Shown one piece after another: positions 18,212 through 27,704 of a stretch of DNA of 64,000 nt. The position numbers were made by a program, and so were the translations under genes. Within the stretch, counting starts at the first letter, position 1, and each line of letters starts with the position of its first letter. The notes beneath the pieces are model-generated. The model saw only the letters and a list, made by a program, of their open reading frames with translations. It was not told where the DNA came from and did not search any database. Location of the stretch: positions 434,001-498,000 of the forward strand of contig OW818699.1 of assembly GCA_942493385.1 (NCBI GenBank). The letters are read 5' to 3'. The stretch is from UBA8389 sp942493385 (GTDB lineage: Bacteria > Bacteroidota > Bacteroidia > Bacteroidales > UBA1402).

Positions 18212-19201
18212 ATGAAGATAGGTTCACTCGATTTAGGTAAATACCCCTTGCTCCTTGCTCCGATGGAAGACGTCACGGATCCTGCTTTCAGGCTGATGTG
18301 CAAACGTTTCGGAGCCGATTTGGTCTATACTGAGTTTGTTTCTTCGGATGCGCTGGTGCGTTACGTCAACTCGACGCAGCAAAAACTTAAGATCTGTGAT
18401 GAAGAACGTCCCGTTGCCATTCAAATTTATGGCCGTTTCCCGGAAGCCATGGAAGAAGCAGCCAGGATCTGTGAAGAAGCCAAGCCGGACATCATTGACA
18501 TCAATTTTGGCTGTCCTGTTAAAAAGGTTGCCGGAAAAGGGGCAGGAGCAGGTATGCTTAAGGATGTGCCAAAGATGCTGGAAATCACGAAGCGGGTTGT
18601 AGAAGCTGTAAAGATTCCTGTGACCGTTAAAACAAGATTGGGTTGGGACGATTCCTCCAAAATAATTGTAGACCTGGCAGAATCGCTTCAGGATTGCGGT
18701 ATAGCAGCTTTAGCCATTCATGGGCGCACCAGGGCGCAAATGTACACTGGTGAAGCAGATTGGACGTTGATTGGAGCTGTAAAGAACAATCAACGCATGC
18801 ACATACCCATCATCGGGAATGGAGATGTTACCACTCCAGAAATCGCACGCCGTCGTTTTGATGAAACGGGCGTAGATGCCGTAATGATAGGACGTGCGAG
18901 TATAGGAAGACCCTGGATTTTCGAAGAAATAAAGCAGTATTTAGAACATGGAACTACCGTGGATTCCATTCTAGCTCATTCCTTCAAATGGAAATTGGAA
19001 ATCATCAAGCAGCAAGTAGAGGACAGTGTGCGAAGATTGGATGAAAGGAGAGGGATCACACATATTCGCAGACACTTGGCAGCCACTCCCCTATTCAAGG
19101 GTATTCCGAATTTCAGGGAAACCCGAATAGCCATGCTCCGTGCCGAAACGGTGGCCGAACTCTTCCGAATCATTGATTCAGTGGAGGAAAATCCTCAATA
19201 A
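18212..19201 (+). CDS. dusB: tRNA-dihydrouridine synthase, DusB-like
   Basis: FMN enzyme that reduces uridines in the tRNA D-loop using NADPH. 329 residues. The TIM barrel begins with LAPMEDVTDPAFR. The catalytic cysteine is C101 in NFGCPVKKV. FMN-binding residues lie in HGRTRAQMYTGEADW and IGNGDV…GVDAVMIGRAS. The C-terminal helical domain is complete. An in-frame extension upstream would run through both divergent promoters, so the start at 18212 is preferred. It converges on metF with 9 bp between stops. Confidence 0.95.
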   Translation: MKIGSLDLGKYPLLLAPMEDVTDPAFRLMCKRFGADLVYTEFVSSDALVRYVNSTQQKLKICDEERPVAIQIYGRFPEAMEEAARICEEAKPDIIDINFGCPVKKVAGKGAGAGMLKDVPKMLEITKRVVEAVKIPVTVKTRLGWDDSSKIIVDLAESLQDCGIAALAIHGRTRAQMYTGEADWTLIGAVKNNQRMHIPIIGNGDVTTPEIARRRFDETGVDAVMIGRASIGRPWIFEEIKQYLEHGTTVDSILAHSFKWKLEIIKQQVEDSVRRLDERRGITHIRRHLAATPLFKGIPNFRETRIAMLRAETVAELFRIIDSVEENPQ

Positions 19202-19210
19202 TACGCCGAT

Positions 19211-20158
19211 TTAATAGACATTCGCGGCAACCCGCTTGACGCTTTGGGTAGCCATCATGGAATAGAAATGAATGCTTGGAACAGCCCTTGCTTTCAATTC
19301 CTTTGCCTGCATCGTACACCATTCCACGCCTACTTCCGTGACTTCCGCATCCGTTGTACATTTGGCCAGTTCTTTAGCAAGAACTTCGGGCAAGTCCACA
19401 TGGAAAATCTTAGGTAGAGCGTTCAACTGGCTAAGCATGTTAATGGGCTTCAGACCAGGAATGATGGGCACATTAATACCTTCCAGGCGACAGGCATCTA
19501 CAAAATCAAAGTATTTCTGGTTGTCAAAAAACATTTGAGTTACCAAATAGGACGCACCGGCATCCACCTTTTCTTTGGCATAACGGATGTCCGTAGCCAA
19601 ATTTGGAGCTTCTTCATGTTTTTCAGGATAACAGGCCATCCCGTAAGAAAAGGGTTCTCCCAGCTTTTTCATCTTGGATCCGTCTATGAAAAAGCCTTCA
19701 TTAAAAGCATTCACCTGTTTCTGTAAATCGGTGGCATGAGCATGGCCGGTGGGCACAAAAGACTTTTCGTGTTTTGCCTTGTCTCCACGCAATAGCAGCA
19801 GTTCGGTGATGCCAAGAAACTGTAGGTCGATCAGAGCATATTCCGTTTCGCTTTCAGAAAAGCCACTGCATAGAACATGTGGAACAACCGGGATCTGATA
19901 CTTATTGCGGATGGCACCTGCAATTGCTACTGTTCCTGGACGGTGACGTTCTGCAACGCGTTCGAACAAACCGTTTGGAAGTTCGTGATAAACCATTTCA
20001 CTTCTGTGAGTGGTGATGTTGATGTATTTAGGATCGAATTCCAGCAAAGCATCGATGGTCTTGTAAACGGTGTCGATGGTGTTGCCCTTTAATGGAGGCA
20101 GCAATTCAAAAGAAAAGGCGGTAGTTTTGCTTTGAAGTATTTTTTCAGTGATGCTCAT
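19211..20158 (-). CDS. metF: 5,10-methylenetetrahydrofolate reductase
   Basis: FAD/NAD(P)H enzyme that makes 5-methyl-THF for methionine synthesis. 315 residues, a full-length TIM barrel: FSFELLPPLKGNTIDTVY near the start (the catalytic Glu lies in FELLPP), LLLRGD, YLVTQMFFDN and PIIPGLKPI. It is the last gene of the parE-coaD-ctp-metF series (7 bp behind the peptidase). Together with metK and ahcY it places much of the methyl cycle in this window, though in separate transcripts. Confidence 0.97.
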   Translation of the reverse strand: MSITEKILQSKTTAFSFELLPPLKGNTIDTVYKTIDALLEFDPKYINITTHRSEMVYHELPNGLFERVAERHRPGTVAIAGAIRNKYQIPVVPHVLCSGFSESETEYALIDLQFLGITELLLLRGDKAKHEKSFVPTGHAHATDLQKQVNAFNEGFFIDGSKMKKLGEPFSYGMACYPEKHEEAPNLATDIRYAKEKVDAGASYLVTQMFFDNQKYFDFVDACRLEGINVPIIPGLKPINMLSQLNALPKIFHVDLPEVLAKELAKCTTDAEVTEVGVEWCTMQAKELKARAVPSIHFYSMMATQSVKRVAANVY

Positions 20159-20165
20159 AAAGAAT

Positions 20166-21755
20166 TCATTTGCGTTTTAAGAGATCGTTGTAAGCCTTTT
20201 TGTCGTTGATAATTTCAATGGCTTTCAAGAGTGTTTCATTGTCTTTCCACATTACTTTGAAGAAGTCGGTGCTTTTCCCAAGGTCTCTGGCCATATAGGC
20301 TTTGAGTTGCTTCATCATCAACGTCTTGTCTGAAGCTGAATCTTTTGCGGTCAGTTTTACTTTTTCGCTCAAGGCAAATTGAAGGAGTTCATCCGTCATT
20401 GCTTGATCTGTTTGGAAATTTTCAACAAAAGAATCGATGTTGGGATATTTGGAATTTAATTCAGCGCGATGATCATCCACATATTTCATGCTGAAACGGT
20501 TCATGACGCCTGAATTGGAGATTGCGCGATGAAGTGGGGTATATTTGGAGGTATCGATCGGGATGAACACATCAGGCATAATGCCTCCGCCACCATAGAT
20601 GGTGCGGTGGTTTTCCAGTGTGTAGGTGCGTAATGAGTCGGGAAAATGGATGCTGTCCGCATTTCCCATTTCTCCGTGATTATAACGGTTGATAAGATCG
20701 CGACTATAATTCTCCGCATTTTCGTAAGGCTTCTGAATAAAGCGGCCGCTAGGTGTGTAATATCTGGCTATGGTAAGTTTCAGCATTGAGCCATCTGGTA
20801 GTGGAATTGGACGTTGAACCAAGCCCTTGCCGAAACTCCGACGACCAATAACCACGCCACGGTCCCAATCCTGGATGGCACCTGCTAGGATTTCACTGGC
20901 AGAAGCCGAGTATTCATCGATCATTACAATTAGCTTACCATTTTCAAAACATCCTTTGGCTGTAGCGTCGTTGTCCTGACGTGGGCTGTGTAGACCTTCT
21001 GTATAAACGATGCACTTCTTGCTTGGTAGGAATTCATCGGCGATTTCTATGGCAGCATTCATATAACCGCCTCCATTAGACTCAAGATCAAGTATCAGTT
21101 GAGACATGCCTTGTTTTTGAAGGTCTCCAAAAGCTTGCCTGAATTCATCAGCTGTAGTCGCACCAAAACGATTCAGTCGAATGTAGCCGGTTTTCTTATC
21201 AACCATAAAGGATGCATCAAGACTGTAAATTGGAATTTTATCCCTGATTATTTTAAAATCCATCAGCTTAGGGTTGCTCCGTCTTTTAACCGTAACTGTC
21301 ACCGTCGTTCCCTTTGTCCCTTTCAGCCGTTTCATAACGTCTTTGTTGGGCATTTTCACACCGGCAATGGGTTCTTTGTCTACGAATAAAATGCGGTCAC
21401 CAGGCAAAAGACCGACTTTTTCAGAGGGGCCTCCTGAAATGACTTCAATGATGAACAAGGTATCGTTCATCATGTTGAATGAAATCCCAATGCCATCAAA
21501 TCCACCCTGCAAAGGTTCGTTCATTTCCTTCATTTCATCCGCTGTCATGTAGGCTGAATGCGGATCGAGCTCTTTGACCATGGATCGTAATCCTTCTTCG
21601 ACGAGCTTATTTTCTTCCACATTGTCCACATACAAATTTTTGATGGCGTACATGGCCAAGCCCATTTTCTGGGTGCCCGGCGTCATTTGGAATTGTGAAA
21701 AGGCGATATTGGCCAGCATCAGGCTGACGGCGAGGCATAAGAGGTTCTTCTTCAT
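20166..21755 (-). CDS. S41 family C-terminal-processing peptidase with PDZ domain, secreted
   Basis: 529 residues. Signal peptide with likely cut AFS|Q21. A PDZ domain (GIGISFNMMNDTLFIIEVISG…GLLPGDRIL) lies near 90-170. The S41 core follows, with the Ser-Lys dyad in EYSASASE (near 282) and SFGKG (near 308), then a C-terminal extension of about 150 residues common in Bacteroidota Ctp proteins. It cleaves C-termini of periplasmic proteins. It sits between coaD (4 bp) and metF (7 bp); the parE-coaD-ctp order is frequent in Bacteroidota. Confidence 0.93.
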   Translation of the reverse strand: MKKNLLCLAVSLMLANIAFSQFQMTPGTQKMGLAMYAIKNLYVDNVEENKLVEEGLRSMVKELDPHSAYMTADEMKEMNEPLQGGFDGIGISFNMMNDTLFIIEVISGGPSEKVGLLPGDRILFVDKEPIAGVKMPNKDVMKRLKGTKGTTVTVTVKRRSNPKLMDFKIIRDKIPIYSLDASFMVDKKTGYIRLNRFGATTADEFRQAFGDLQKQGMSQLILDLESNGGGYMNAAIEIADEFLPSKKCIVYTEGLHSPRQDNDATAKGCFENGKLIVMIDEYSASASEILAGAIQDWDRGVVIGRRSFGKGLVQRPIPLPDGSMLKLTIARYYTPSGRFIQKPYENAENYSRDLINRYNHGEMGNADSIHFPDSLRTYTLENHRTIYGGGGIMPDVFIPIDTSKYTPLHRAISNSGVMNRFSMKYVDDHRAELNSKYPNIDSFVENFQTDQAMTDELLQFALSEKVKLTAKDSASDKTLMMKQLKAYMARDLGKSTDFFKVMWKDNETLLKAIEIINDKKAYNDLLKRK

Positions 21756-21759
21756 AGAT

Positions 21760-22224
21760 TCATTTTTTCAGTAGTTCGGCCATTGCTTCAGGAACAAATG
21801 CCCGAACGTCCTGGTGATGTTTGAGCAGGTCGCGTACCACATTGGACTGTAAACTGGCCAACTCGGGTTCAGTAAAGACACAGACAGTGTCAATGCCTGA
21901 AATCTTGAGATTAATATCGGAAAGTAGTCTTTCATATTCGAAATCCGTCAATGAGCGGACTCCTCTAAGTATGGCAATGGCATCATGCTCTCGCGCGCAC
22001 TCAACCGTCATTCCATCGTAGCTGCAAACTTCAACCCTGGGTTCCTCGGTATAACATGCCCGAACTTGCTCAAGGCGTTCCTCCATGGAAAAAAAAGTTT
22101 GCTTTGCATCGTTGATGCCGATGGCGATGACAATACGATCGAAAAGCGCAAGACCTCTGCGAACCACGGATGCATGTCCAAGGGTGAACGGATCGAAAGT
22201 CCCGGGGAAAAGTGCTGTTTTCAT
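21760..22224 (-). CDS. coaD: Phosphopantetheine adenylyltransferase
   Basis: Penultimate step of CoA synthesis: transfers AMP from ATP to 4'-phosphopantetheine. 154 residues, standard size. The nucleotidyltransferase motif is GTFDPFTLGH near the N-terminus, RGVRS in the middle, and the SNVVRDL segment takes the place of ISS-x-x-VR. It follows parE by 3 bp and precedes the Ctp peptidase by 4 bp. Confidence 0.97.
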   Translation of the reverse strand: MKTALFPGTFDPFTLGHASVVRRGLALFDRIVIAIGINDAKQTFFSMEERLEQVRACYTEEPRVEVCSYDGMTVECAREHDAIAILRGVRSLTDFEYERLLSDINLKISGIDTVCVFTEPELASLQSNVVRDLLKHHQDVRAFVPEAMAELLKK

Positions 22225-22227
22225 CGC

Positions 22228-24087
22228 TTAAATTTCTTCGTCAATGACCAGGTTGTCTATGATGAACATCTGCCGTTCGGAGGTGTTCTTACCCATATAG
22301 AATTCCAACAGCTCCTTCACGACGTCCTCTTTTCGAAGAGTGACACGATCCAAGCGGATGTCTTTTCCAATAAAATGCCTGAATTCATCGGGGGAAATCT
22401 CACCTAATCCTTTGAATCGGGTAATTTCGGGATTGGGTCCCAATGCTTCAACGGCAGATTGACGTTCTTCCTCGGAATAGCAGTAACGAGTTTCTTTTTT
22501 ATTACGAACACGGAAAAGAGGCGTCTGTAGGATGTACACATGCCCTTTTTTTACCAAATCCGGAAAGAACTGCAGGAAAAATGTCATCAGTAGCAAACGG
22601 ATGTGCATTCCGTCCACATCGGCATCGGTAGAAATGATCACTTTGTTGTAACGCAGCTCCTCGATGCTTTCTTCAATGTTCAAAGCTGCTTGCAAAAGGT
22701 TGAACTCTTCGTTCTCGTATACCACCTTTCGAGTTAGTCCGTAGGAGTTCAACGGCTTTCCACGTAGGCTGAACACCGCCTGATAGTTCACATCGCGGCT
22801 TTTGGTGATGGAGCCGCTGGCAGAATCTCCTTCCGTTATGAAAATGCTGGTTTCATCGAGTAAATCTCCCTTTGAATCGTTAAAATGAAAACGGCAATCA
22901 CGAAGTTTCTTATTGTGAAGATTGGACTTTTTTGCTCGCTCCCTAGCCAGTTTGGTCACACCTGCGATGGCTTTGCGTTCCTTTTCGGACTCAGAAATCT
23001 TTCGCAGCAGTGCATCGGAAACGTCCGGATTTTTGTGCATGAAATTATCCAGTTCCTTTTTTAGGAAGTCACTGATGAATTTGGTCACCGAAGGACCTTT
23101 CGGCCCCATGTCTCGAGATCCAAGCTTGGTTTTGGTCTGAGATTCAAAGATGGGCTCCTCTACTTTGATACTCACGGCCGCGATGATGCCCATACGGATA
23201 TCCGAATAGTCGTGGTTTTTGTTGTAATATTCCTTAATGGTACGGGAAAGTGCTTCGCGGAAAGCCGACTGGTGCGTGCCTCCTTGTGTGGTATGTTGAC
23301 CGTTCACAAAGGAATAATATTCTTCACCGTATTGATTGCCATGTGTGATGGCCACCTCAATGTCTTCTCCAGTCAGGTGAATGATCGGGTAAAGTGGTTC
23401 TGAAGTGATGTTCTCGTTTAGCAAGTCCACCAATCCGTTTTTGGAAAAGAACTTTTTGTCGTTGTAAAAGATGTTCAGCCCAGTATTCAGAAATACATAA
23501 TTCTTGAGCAACGACTCTATGTAGTTGTCTTGATAACCGTAGCTTGGAAAAATGCTCAGGTCGGGCATGAATTCAATAAGGGTGCCGTTGTTCTCTTTGG
23601 AAGGTTCCTTGTGGGTTTCCTTTGTAAGCATGCCACGGCAGAATTCTGCGATTTTGGTTTCGCCTTCACGAAAACTCTGGATGCGGAAATAAGAGGAAAG
23701 TGCATTCACCGCTTTAATCCCGACTCCGTTCAGACCAACCGATTTCTTGAAAGCCTTGGAGTCGTACTTGGCGCCAGTGTTCATCTTGGAGGAAACATCG
23801 AGCACCTTTCCCAGTGGAACCCCACGGCCATGGTCACGTACGGAAACAAAGCCTTCCTTGATGGAGACTTCGATGGTTTTACCGTAGCCCATCATGAATT
23901 CATCCACACTGTTGTCGAGCACTTCTTTCAGAAGCACATAAATCCCGTCATCTTGAGAGGATCCGTCACCTAATTTCCCGATGTACATCCCCGGACGGCG
24001 ACGGATATGCTCCTGCCATTCAAGGGTAATGATGTTTTCTTCGTCGTAATTCGTAGTGACGGTATGGGTCGAAATCAAATCTTCCAT
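22228..24087 (-). CDS. parE: DNA topoisomerase IV subunit B (ParE type)
   Basis: ATPase subunit of a type IIA topoisomerase that unlinks daughter chromosomes. 619 residues. GHKL ATPase motifs: EVLDNSVDE, DHGRGVP and GLNGVGIKAVNAL. The transducer domain follows, then Toprim (ITEGDSASG, DADVDGMHIRLLL) and the C-terminal GyrB region (RFKGLGEI). The IGKLGDGSSQDDGIYVLLKE segment is what I know from Bacteroidota ParE rather than GyrB. The partner parC is not in this window. First gene of the parE-coaD-ctp-metF transcript. Confidence 0.9.
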   Translation of the reverse strand: MEDLISTHTVTTNYDEENIITLEWQEHIRRRPGMYIGKLGDGSSQDDGIYVLLKEVLDNSVDEFMMGYGKTIEVSIKEGFVSVRDHGRGVPLGKVLDVSSKMNTGAKYDSKAFKKSVGLNGVGIKAVNALSSYFRIQSFREGETKIAEFCRGMLTKETHKEPSKENNGTLIEFMPDLSIFPSYGYQDNYIESLLKNYVFLNTGLNIFYNDKKFFSKNGLVDLLNENITSEPLYPIIHLTGEDIEVAITHGNQYGEEYYSFVNGQHTTQGGTHQSAFREALSRTIKEYYNKNHDYSDIRMGIIAAVSIKVEEPIFESQTKTKLGSRDMGPKGPSVTKFISDFLKKELDNFMHKNPDVSDALLRKISESEKERKAIAGVTKLARERAKKSNLHNKKLRDCRFHFNDSKGDLLDETSIFITEGDSASGSITKSRDVNYQAVFSLRGKPLNSYGLTRKVVYENEEFNLLQAALNIEESIEELRYNKVIISTDADVDGMHIRLLLMTFFLQFFPDLVKKGHVYILQTPLFRVRNKKETRYCYSEEERQSAVEALGPNPEITRFKGLGEISPDEFRHFIGKDIRLDRVTLRKEDVVKELLEFYMGKNTSERQMFIIDNLVIDEEI

Positions 24088-24114
24088 AGAAAATTAAAAT
24101 ACTGGTGCGTCCTG

Positions 24115-24122
24115 CAAATGTA
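24115..24122 (-). promoter_or_regulatory. parE operon promoter (-7 element)
   Basis: TACATTTG followed by CA on the - strand, 27 bp before the parE start; a good TAnnTTTG match without a clear -33 element. Confidence 0.5.
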
Positions 24123-24157
24123 CAAAGAAACCGTTTATTTTTTTTGGCAAATTTTGT

Positions 24158-25285
24158 TTAGACGATCTCTTTTTTAAAGACCCTGCGTCTGCGGACCGGC
24201 TGTGGATTGAATTCACTCCAAAGCAGCTGGATCTTGGAGTTCGTTTCCAACTCTGGATTGGTTTCAGCCATTTTAAAGCCGTTTTTGTGAAAGACGGGAT
24301 ACAAATCGGCAAAAATCATTGCGCTGACTCCTTTGTTCTGGTAATCGGGATGCACGGCCATCAGATAAAAATCAACGACATCGTTCTTTTTCAATGCTTT
24401 CAGCATATGTAGGAAACCGAAAGGAAACAAGCTGCCTTTCGACTTCTGCATGGCTTTGCTTAGCGAAGGCATCGTGATACCCATGCCAACCACGTTGTCC
24501 TCTTTGTCAACAATGATGCTGATCAGGTCGGTTCGTGCGAAGGACAGGTACATCTTGATGTAGTATTTCATCTGTCGTTCCGTAAGCGTGGAAAAACCGT
24601 ATAAAATATTGTAGGTCTCGTTGACAAGTTGAAACAACTTGGTTCCATAAAGTTTGACAAGCTTGCTGAGCGATTTTTCTTGAACCGCACGCAAACCGAA
24701 TTTTTCAGAAACAATGGCTGACATTCGTTGGTAGCGGTCAGGTATGGTTTCTGGTATGGTGATACGGTATTCTTTCCAATCCACTTCCTTTTCGAAACCA
24801 AGTTTCTCCATGTGAACTGGGTAGTACGGATAGTTGTAAATGGTTGCCAAAGTTCCCAAAAGTTCAAAACCTTCAAGCAACATGCCTTCAGGATCCATGT
24901 CGGTGAAACCCAGCGGGCCGATGAGTTCGGTCATGCCTTTCTGCTTGCCCCAACCTTCTACGGCATCCATCAATGCTTTGGAAACCTCCAGATCGTCGAT
25001 GGCATCGAACCAACCAAAGCGTGCGTTTTTGACTTTCCAACCTGCATTGGCGTTGTTGTTGATCAAGCCGGCAATACGGCCGACTATTTTTCCGTTTCGG
25101 TATGCCAGAAAGCAAATAGATTCACAGAAGTCGTAGGCGGGATTTTTTTTTGGATCCAACGTGGCAAGGTCATCAAAAATCAAAGCGGGAACGTAGTAGG
25201 GATGGTTTTTGTATAAAGACAAAGGGAATTTGACGAATGCTTTCATTTGTTTCGCAGTGCGAATCTCTCTGATTTCTAAACTCAT
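24158..25285 (-). CDS. GNAT-fold acetyltransferase-like protein
   Basis: 375 residues. The C-terminal part contains a GNAT-like core (DVVDFYLMAVHPDYQNKGVSAMIFADLYPVF, with a degenerate acetyl-CoA loop), and the N-terminal half holds a second GNAT-like region (LAYRNGKIVGRIAGLIN). Proteins of this length and layout are conserved in Bacteroidota but I know of no experimentally fixed substrate. Single gene; the gap upstream holds the rpsO terminator. No signal peptide or membrane segment, so cytoplasmic. Confidence 0.75.
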   Translation of the reverse strand: MSLEIREIRTAKQMKAFVKFPLSLYKNHPYYVPALIFDDLATLDPKKNPAYDFCESICFLAYRNGKIVGRIAGLINNNANAGWKVKNARFGWFDAIDDLEVSKALMDAVEGWGKQKGMTELIGPLGFTDMDPEGMLLEGFELLGTLATIYNYPYYPVHMEKLGFEKEVDWKEYRITIPETIPDRYQRMSAIVSEKFGLRAVQEKSLSKLVKLYGTKLFQLVNETYNILYGFSTLTERQMKYYIKMYLSFARTDLISIIVDKEDNVVGMGITMPSLSKAMQKSKGSLFPFGFLHMLKALKKNDVVDFYLMAVHPDYQNKGVSAMIFADLYPVFHKNGFKMAETNPELETNSKIQLLWSEFNPQPVRRRRVFKKEIV

Positions 25286-25380
25286 GGCAATGCTATAGGT
25301 TAGTGTATAAAACCGTTGTTAATCTCCTCTTAATTCTAAAAAACGACCAAAGATAAATAAAAAATTGGGGATAAAAAAAA

Positions 25381-25404
25381 GGCCGAACCTGTGAAGGTCC
25401 GACC
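25381..25404 (-). terminator. rpsO terminator
   Basis: Hairpin of ten pairs around a 4-base loop, followed on the - strand by a run of eight T. Two of the pairs are G-U only when read as - strand RNA and would be mismatches on the + strand, so the element is clearly directional. Confidence 0.85.
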
Positions 25405-25428
25405 ATTTTTTCCTCGCGTATCAGATTT

Positions 25429-25698
25429 TTAACGTCTGATGCCCAGTTCTTTGATTAAGGAACGATATTTTTCAATATCCTTCTCTTTCAAGTAATCAAG
25501 TAAACGACGACGTTTACCCACCAACATTTTCAGGGCGCGTTCTGTGCTATAATCTTTGTGATTTGACTTGAGATGGCCAGTCAAATGGTTGATACGGTAC
25601 GAAAACAATGCTATCTGGGACTCGGGAGAACCAGTGTCAGTGTTAGACTTTCCGTATTGACCGAAGATTTCCTGCTTTTTTTCAGGGTTTAAATACAT
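25429..25698 (-). CDS. rpsO: 30S ribosomal protein S15
   Basis: 89 residues, the usual length. It contains GSPESQIALFSYRINHLTGHL and the C-terminal LVGKRRRLLDYLKEKD helix that contact 16S rRNA and S6/S18. It is transcribed alone, with a short leader of about 35 bases that shows none of the pseudoknot features of the E. coli S15 autoregulatory site. Unlike the E. coli arrangement, pnp does not follow it. Confidence 0.98.
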   Translation of the reverse strand: MYLNPEKKQEIFGQYGKSNTDTGSPESQIALFSYRINHLTGHLKSNHKDYSTERALKMLVGKRRRLLDYLKEKDIEKYRSLIKELGIRR

Positions 25699-25738
25699 AA
25701 AAGTTTGTTTTTGATGTGAATATAAACAAATCGGGGCA

Positions 25739-25746
25739 CAAAAGTA
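25739..25746 (-). promoter_or_regulatory. rpsO promoter (-7 element)
   Basis: TACTTTTG followed by TG on the - strand, 40 bp upstream of rpsO; divergent from the typA promoter. Confidence 0.55.
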
Positions 25747-25790
25747 AACAATAGTTTTAGATAGACAATGCTTATCTGCAAAAAAACACG

Positions 25791-25798
25791 TAATTTTG
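25791..25798 (+). promoter_or_regulatory. typA promoter (-7 element)
   Basis: TAATTTTGC, a TAnnTTTG match 42 bp before the typA start. Confidence 0.55.
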
Positions 25799-25840
25799 CA
25801 GGCTATAAGGTTTTAGAGGTAAAAACAGGAAAAAGACAAA

Positions 25841-27634
25841 ATGCAAGACATTAGGAACATTGCCATCATTGCACACGTTGACCACGGTAAAACAACCCTG
25901 GTGGACAAAATGCTGCTGGCCGGCCAGTTGTTCAGGACGAACGAAGCTGTCGGAGAATTGATTCTCGACAGCAATGAACTGGAACGCGAGCGTGGCATCA
26001 CGATCCTTTCCAAAAACGTTTCCATAGAGTATAAAGGAACGAAAATCAACATCATAGATACCCCTGGTCACGCAGACTTCGGTGGTGAGGTTGAACGTGT
26101 GTTGAACATGGCCGACGGAGTATTGCTCTTGGTGGACGCTTTTGAAGGTCCCATGCCCCAAACCCGTTTTGTGCTGCAGAAAGCACTGGAGATTGGCTTG
26201 AAGCCGATCGTAGTAATCAATAAGGTGGACAAACCCAATTGCCGTCCTGAAGAAGTACAGGAAGCTGTATTCGACTTGATGTTCAGTTTGCAAGCCAGCG
26301 AGTATCAACTCGATTTTCAAACGGTCTACGGCGCTGCCAAGAAAGGCTGGATGAGCGAAGACTGGCGGAATGAAACCGACAACATCACGTATCTGCTCGA
26401 TCAGATCATCGAGCACATACCGGCTCCAGTTCAAACGGAAGGAACGCCGCAAATGCTCATCACGTCATTGGACTACTCTTCTTATGTGGGTCGTATTGCA
26501 GTGGGTCGTGTACATCGTGGAACGTTGAAAGAAAACGCCGATGTGAGCCTCGTAAAACGCGACGGCCGAGTCATTAAGGTTCGCATCAAGGAACTGCATG
26601 AATTTATCGGATTTGGTCGCAAACGTGTTTCTGAAATGAGTTCAGGCGACATATGCGCCGTAGTCGGCATCGATGGTTTTGAAATTGGTGATACGATTGC
26701 CGATTTGTTGGAGCCCGAAGCTCTCAAACCCATTGCTATTGATGAACCGACCATGAGTATGGTTTTCACCATCAATAATTCCCCTTTCTTTGGTAAGGAT
26801 GGTAAATTTGTGACTTCGCGTCACATTCACGACCGCCTGATGAAGGAGTTGGATAAAAACTTAGCCCTCCGTGTCGAAAAAAGCATGGACTCTGATTTGT
26901 GGACAGTATTTGGCCGTGGTGTGTTGCACTTGTCGGTCCTAATTGAAACCATGCGTCGCGAAGGATATGAGCTTCAAGTTGGTCAGCCACGTGTAATTTT
27001 CAAGGAGATTGACGGTGTGCGATGCGAACCGATCGAAGACATGACCATCAATGTCCCCGAAGAATTCGCCAGCAAAATGATTGACTCGGTGACCCGTCGC
27101 AAAGGGGAACTCACCATGATGGAAACCAGAAACGACCGAATTCATCTTGAATTCACCATCCCTGCCCGTGGTATCATTGGGCTGCGTGGCGTGCTAATGA
27201 CTTTGTCTGCAGGTGAAGCTGTTGTGGCTCACCGTTTCAACAGTTTTCAGCCCTATCGCGGCGATATCGAAAAACGCGAGAATGGATCAATGATCGCCAT
27301 TGAAACCGGCACTGCCGTTGCTTATGGTATGGATAAACTTAAAGACCGCGGAAGCTTTTTCGTTACCCCAGGAGATGCCATCTATGCTGGGCAGGTTGTT
27401 GGTGAAAGCAATAAGGAAGGCGATTTGGTCATCAATGTGACAAAGACCAAGAAGATGAGCAACGTCCGTGCTTCAGGAACGGATGACAAAGCATCCTTGC
27501 CGCCACCTATCTTGTTCTCGCTGGAAGAATCGCTGGAATACATCAAGGAAGACGAATACGTCGAAGTGACTCCAAAGCACATGCGTATGCGCAAGATCAT
27601 CCTCGATGAAACGGAGCGGAAACGTAAAAAATAA
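25841..27634 (+). CDS. typA: Ribosome-associated GTPase TypA/BipA
   Basis: Translational GTPase that binds the ribosome in an EF-G-like way and helps 50S assembly at low temperature. 597 residues. G1 HVDHGKTT near 12-19, G2 region ERGITI, G3 DTPGHADFGGEV, G4 NKVDKP. Domains II, III and V follow, and the BipA-specific C-terminal domain ends VTPKHMRMRKIIL. Monocistronic, between its own -7 element and a strong terminator. Confidence 0.98.
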   Translation: MQDIRNIAIIAHVDHGKTTLVDKMLLAGQLFRTNEAVGELILDSNELERERGITILSKNVSIEYKGTKINIIDTPGHADFGGEVERVLNMADGVLLLVDAFEGPMPQTRFVLQKALEIGLKPIVVINKVDKPNCRPEEVQEAVFDLMFSLQASEYQLDFQTVYGAAKKGWMSEDWRNETDNITYLLDQIIEHIPAPVQTEGTPQMLITSLDYSSYVGRIAVGRVHRGTLKENADVSLVKRDGRVIKVRIKELHEFIGFGRKRVSEMSSGDICAVVGIDGFEIGDTIADLLEPEALKPIAIDEPTMSMVFTINNSPFFGKDGKFVTSRHIHDRLMKELDKNLALRVEKSMDSDLWTVFGRGVLHLSVLIETMRREGYELQVGQPRVIFKEIDGVRCEPIEDMTINVPEEFASKMIDSVTRRKGELTMMETRNDRIHLEFTIPARGIIGLRGVLMTLSAGEAVVAHRFNSFQPYRGDIEKRENGSMIAIETGTAVAYGMDKLKDRGSFFVTPGDAIYAGQVVGESNKEGDLVINVTKTKKMSNVRASGTDDKASLPPPILFSLEESLEYIKEDEYVEVTPKHMRMRKIILDETERKRKK

Positions 27635-27653
27635 GCATTTGTTTATAAAACAG

Positions 27654-27685
27654 AACAGGCTGAATTCTAAAGAGTTCAGCCTGTT
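27654..27685 (+). terminator. typA terminator
   Basis: 11-bp perfect stem AACAGGCTGAA / TTCAGCCTGTT, 10-base loop, followed by seven more T. Just after it the DUF3109 gene ends on the other strand (27705). Confidence 0.9.
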
Positions 27686-27704
27686 TTTTTTGGTTCTAGT
27701 AGGT

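Noticed and set aside
25699..25738. Possible S15 autoregulatory leader before rpsO
   Set aside because: The leader is only about 40 bases, AT-rich and without a stable stem or pseudoknot.
25772..26452. 226-codon open frame antisense to typA and its promoter
   Set aside because: Shadow of the TypA GTPase domain; it would also run through the typA promoter.
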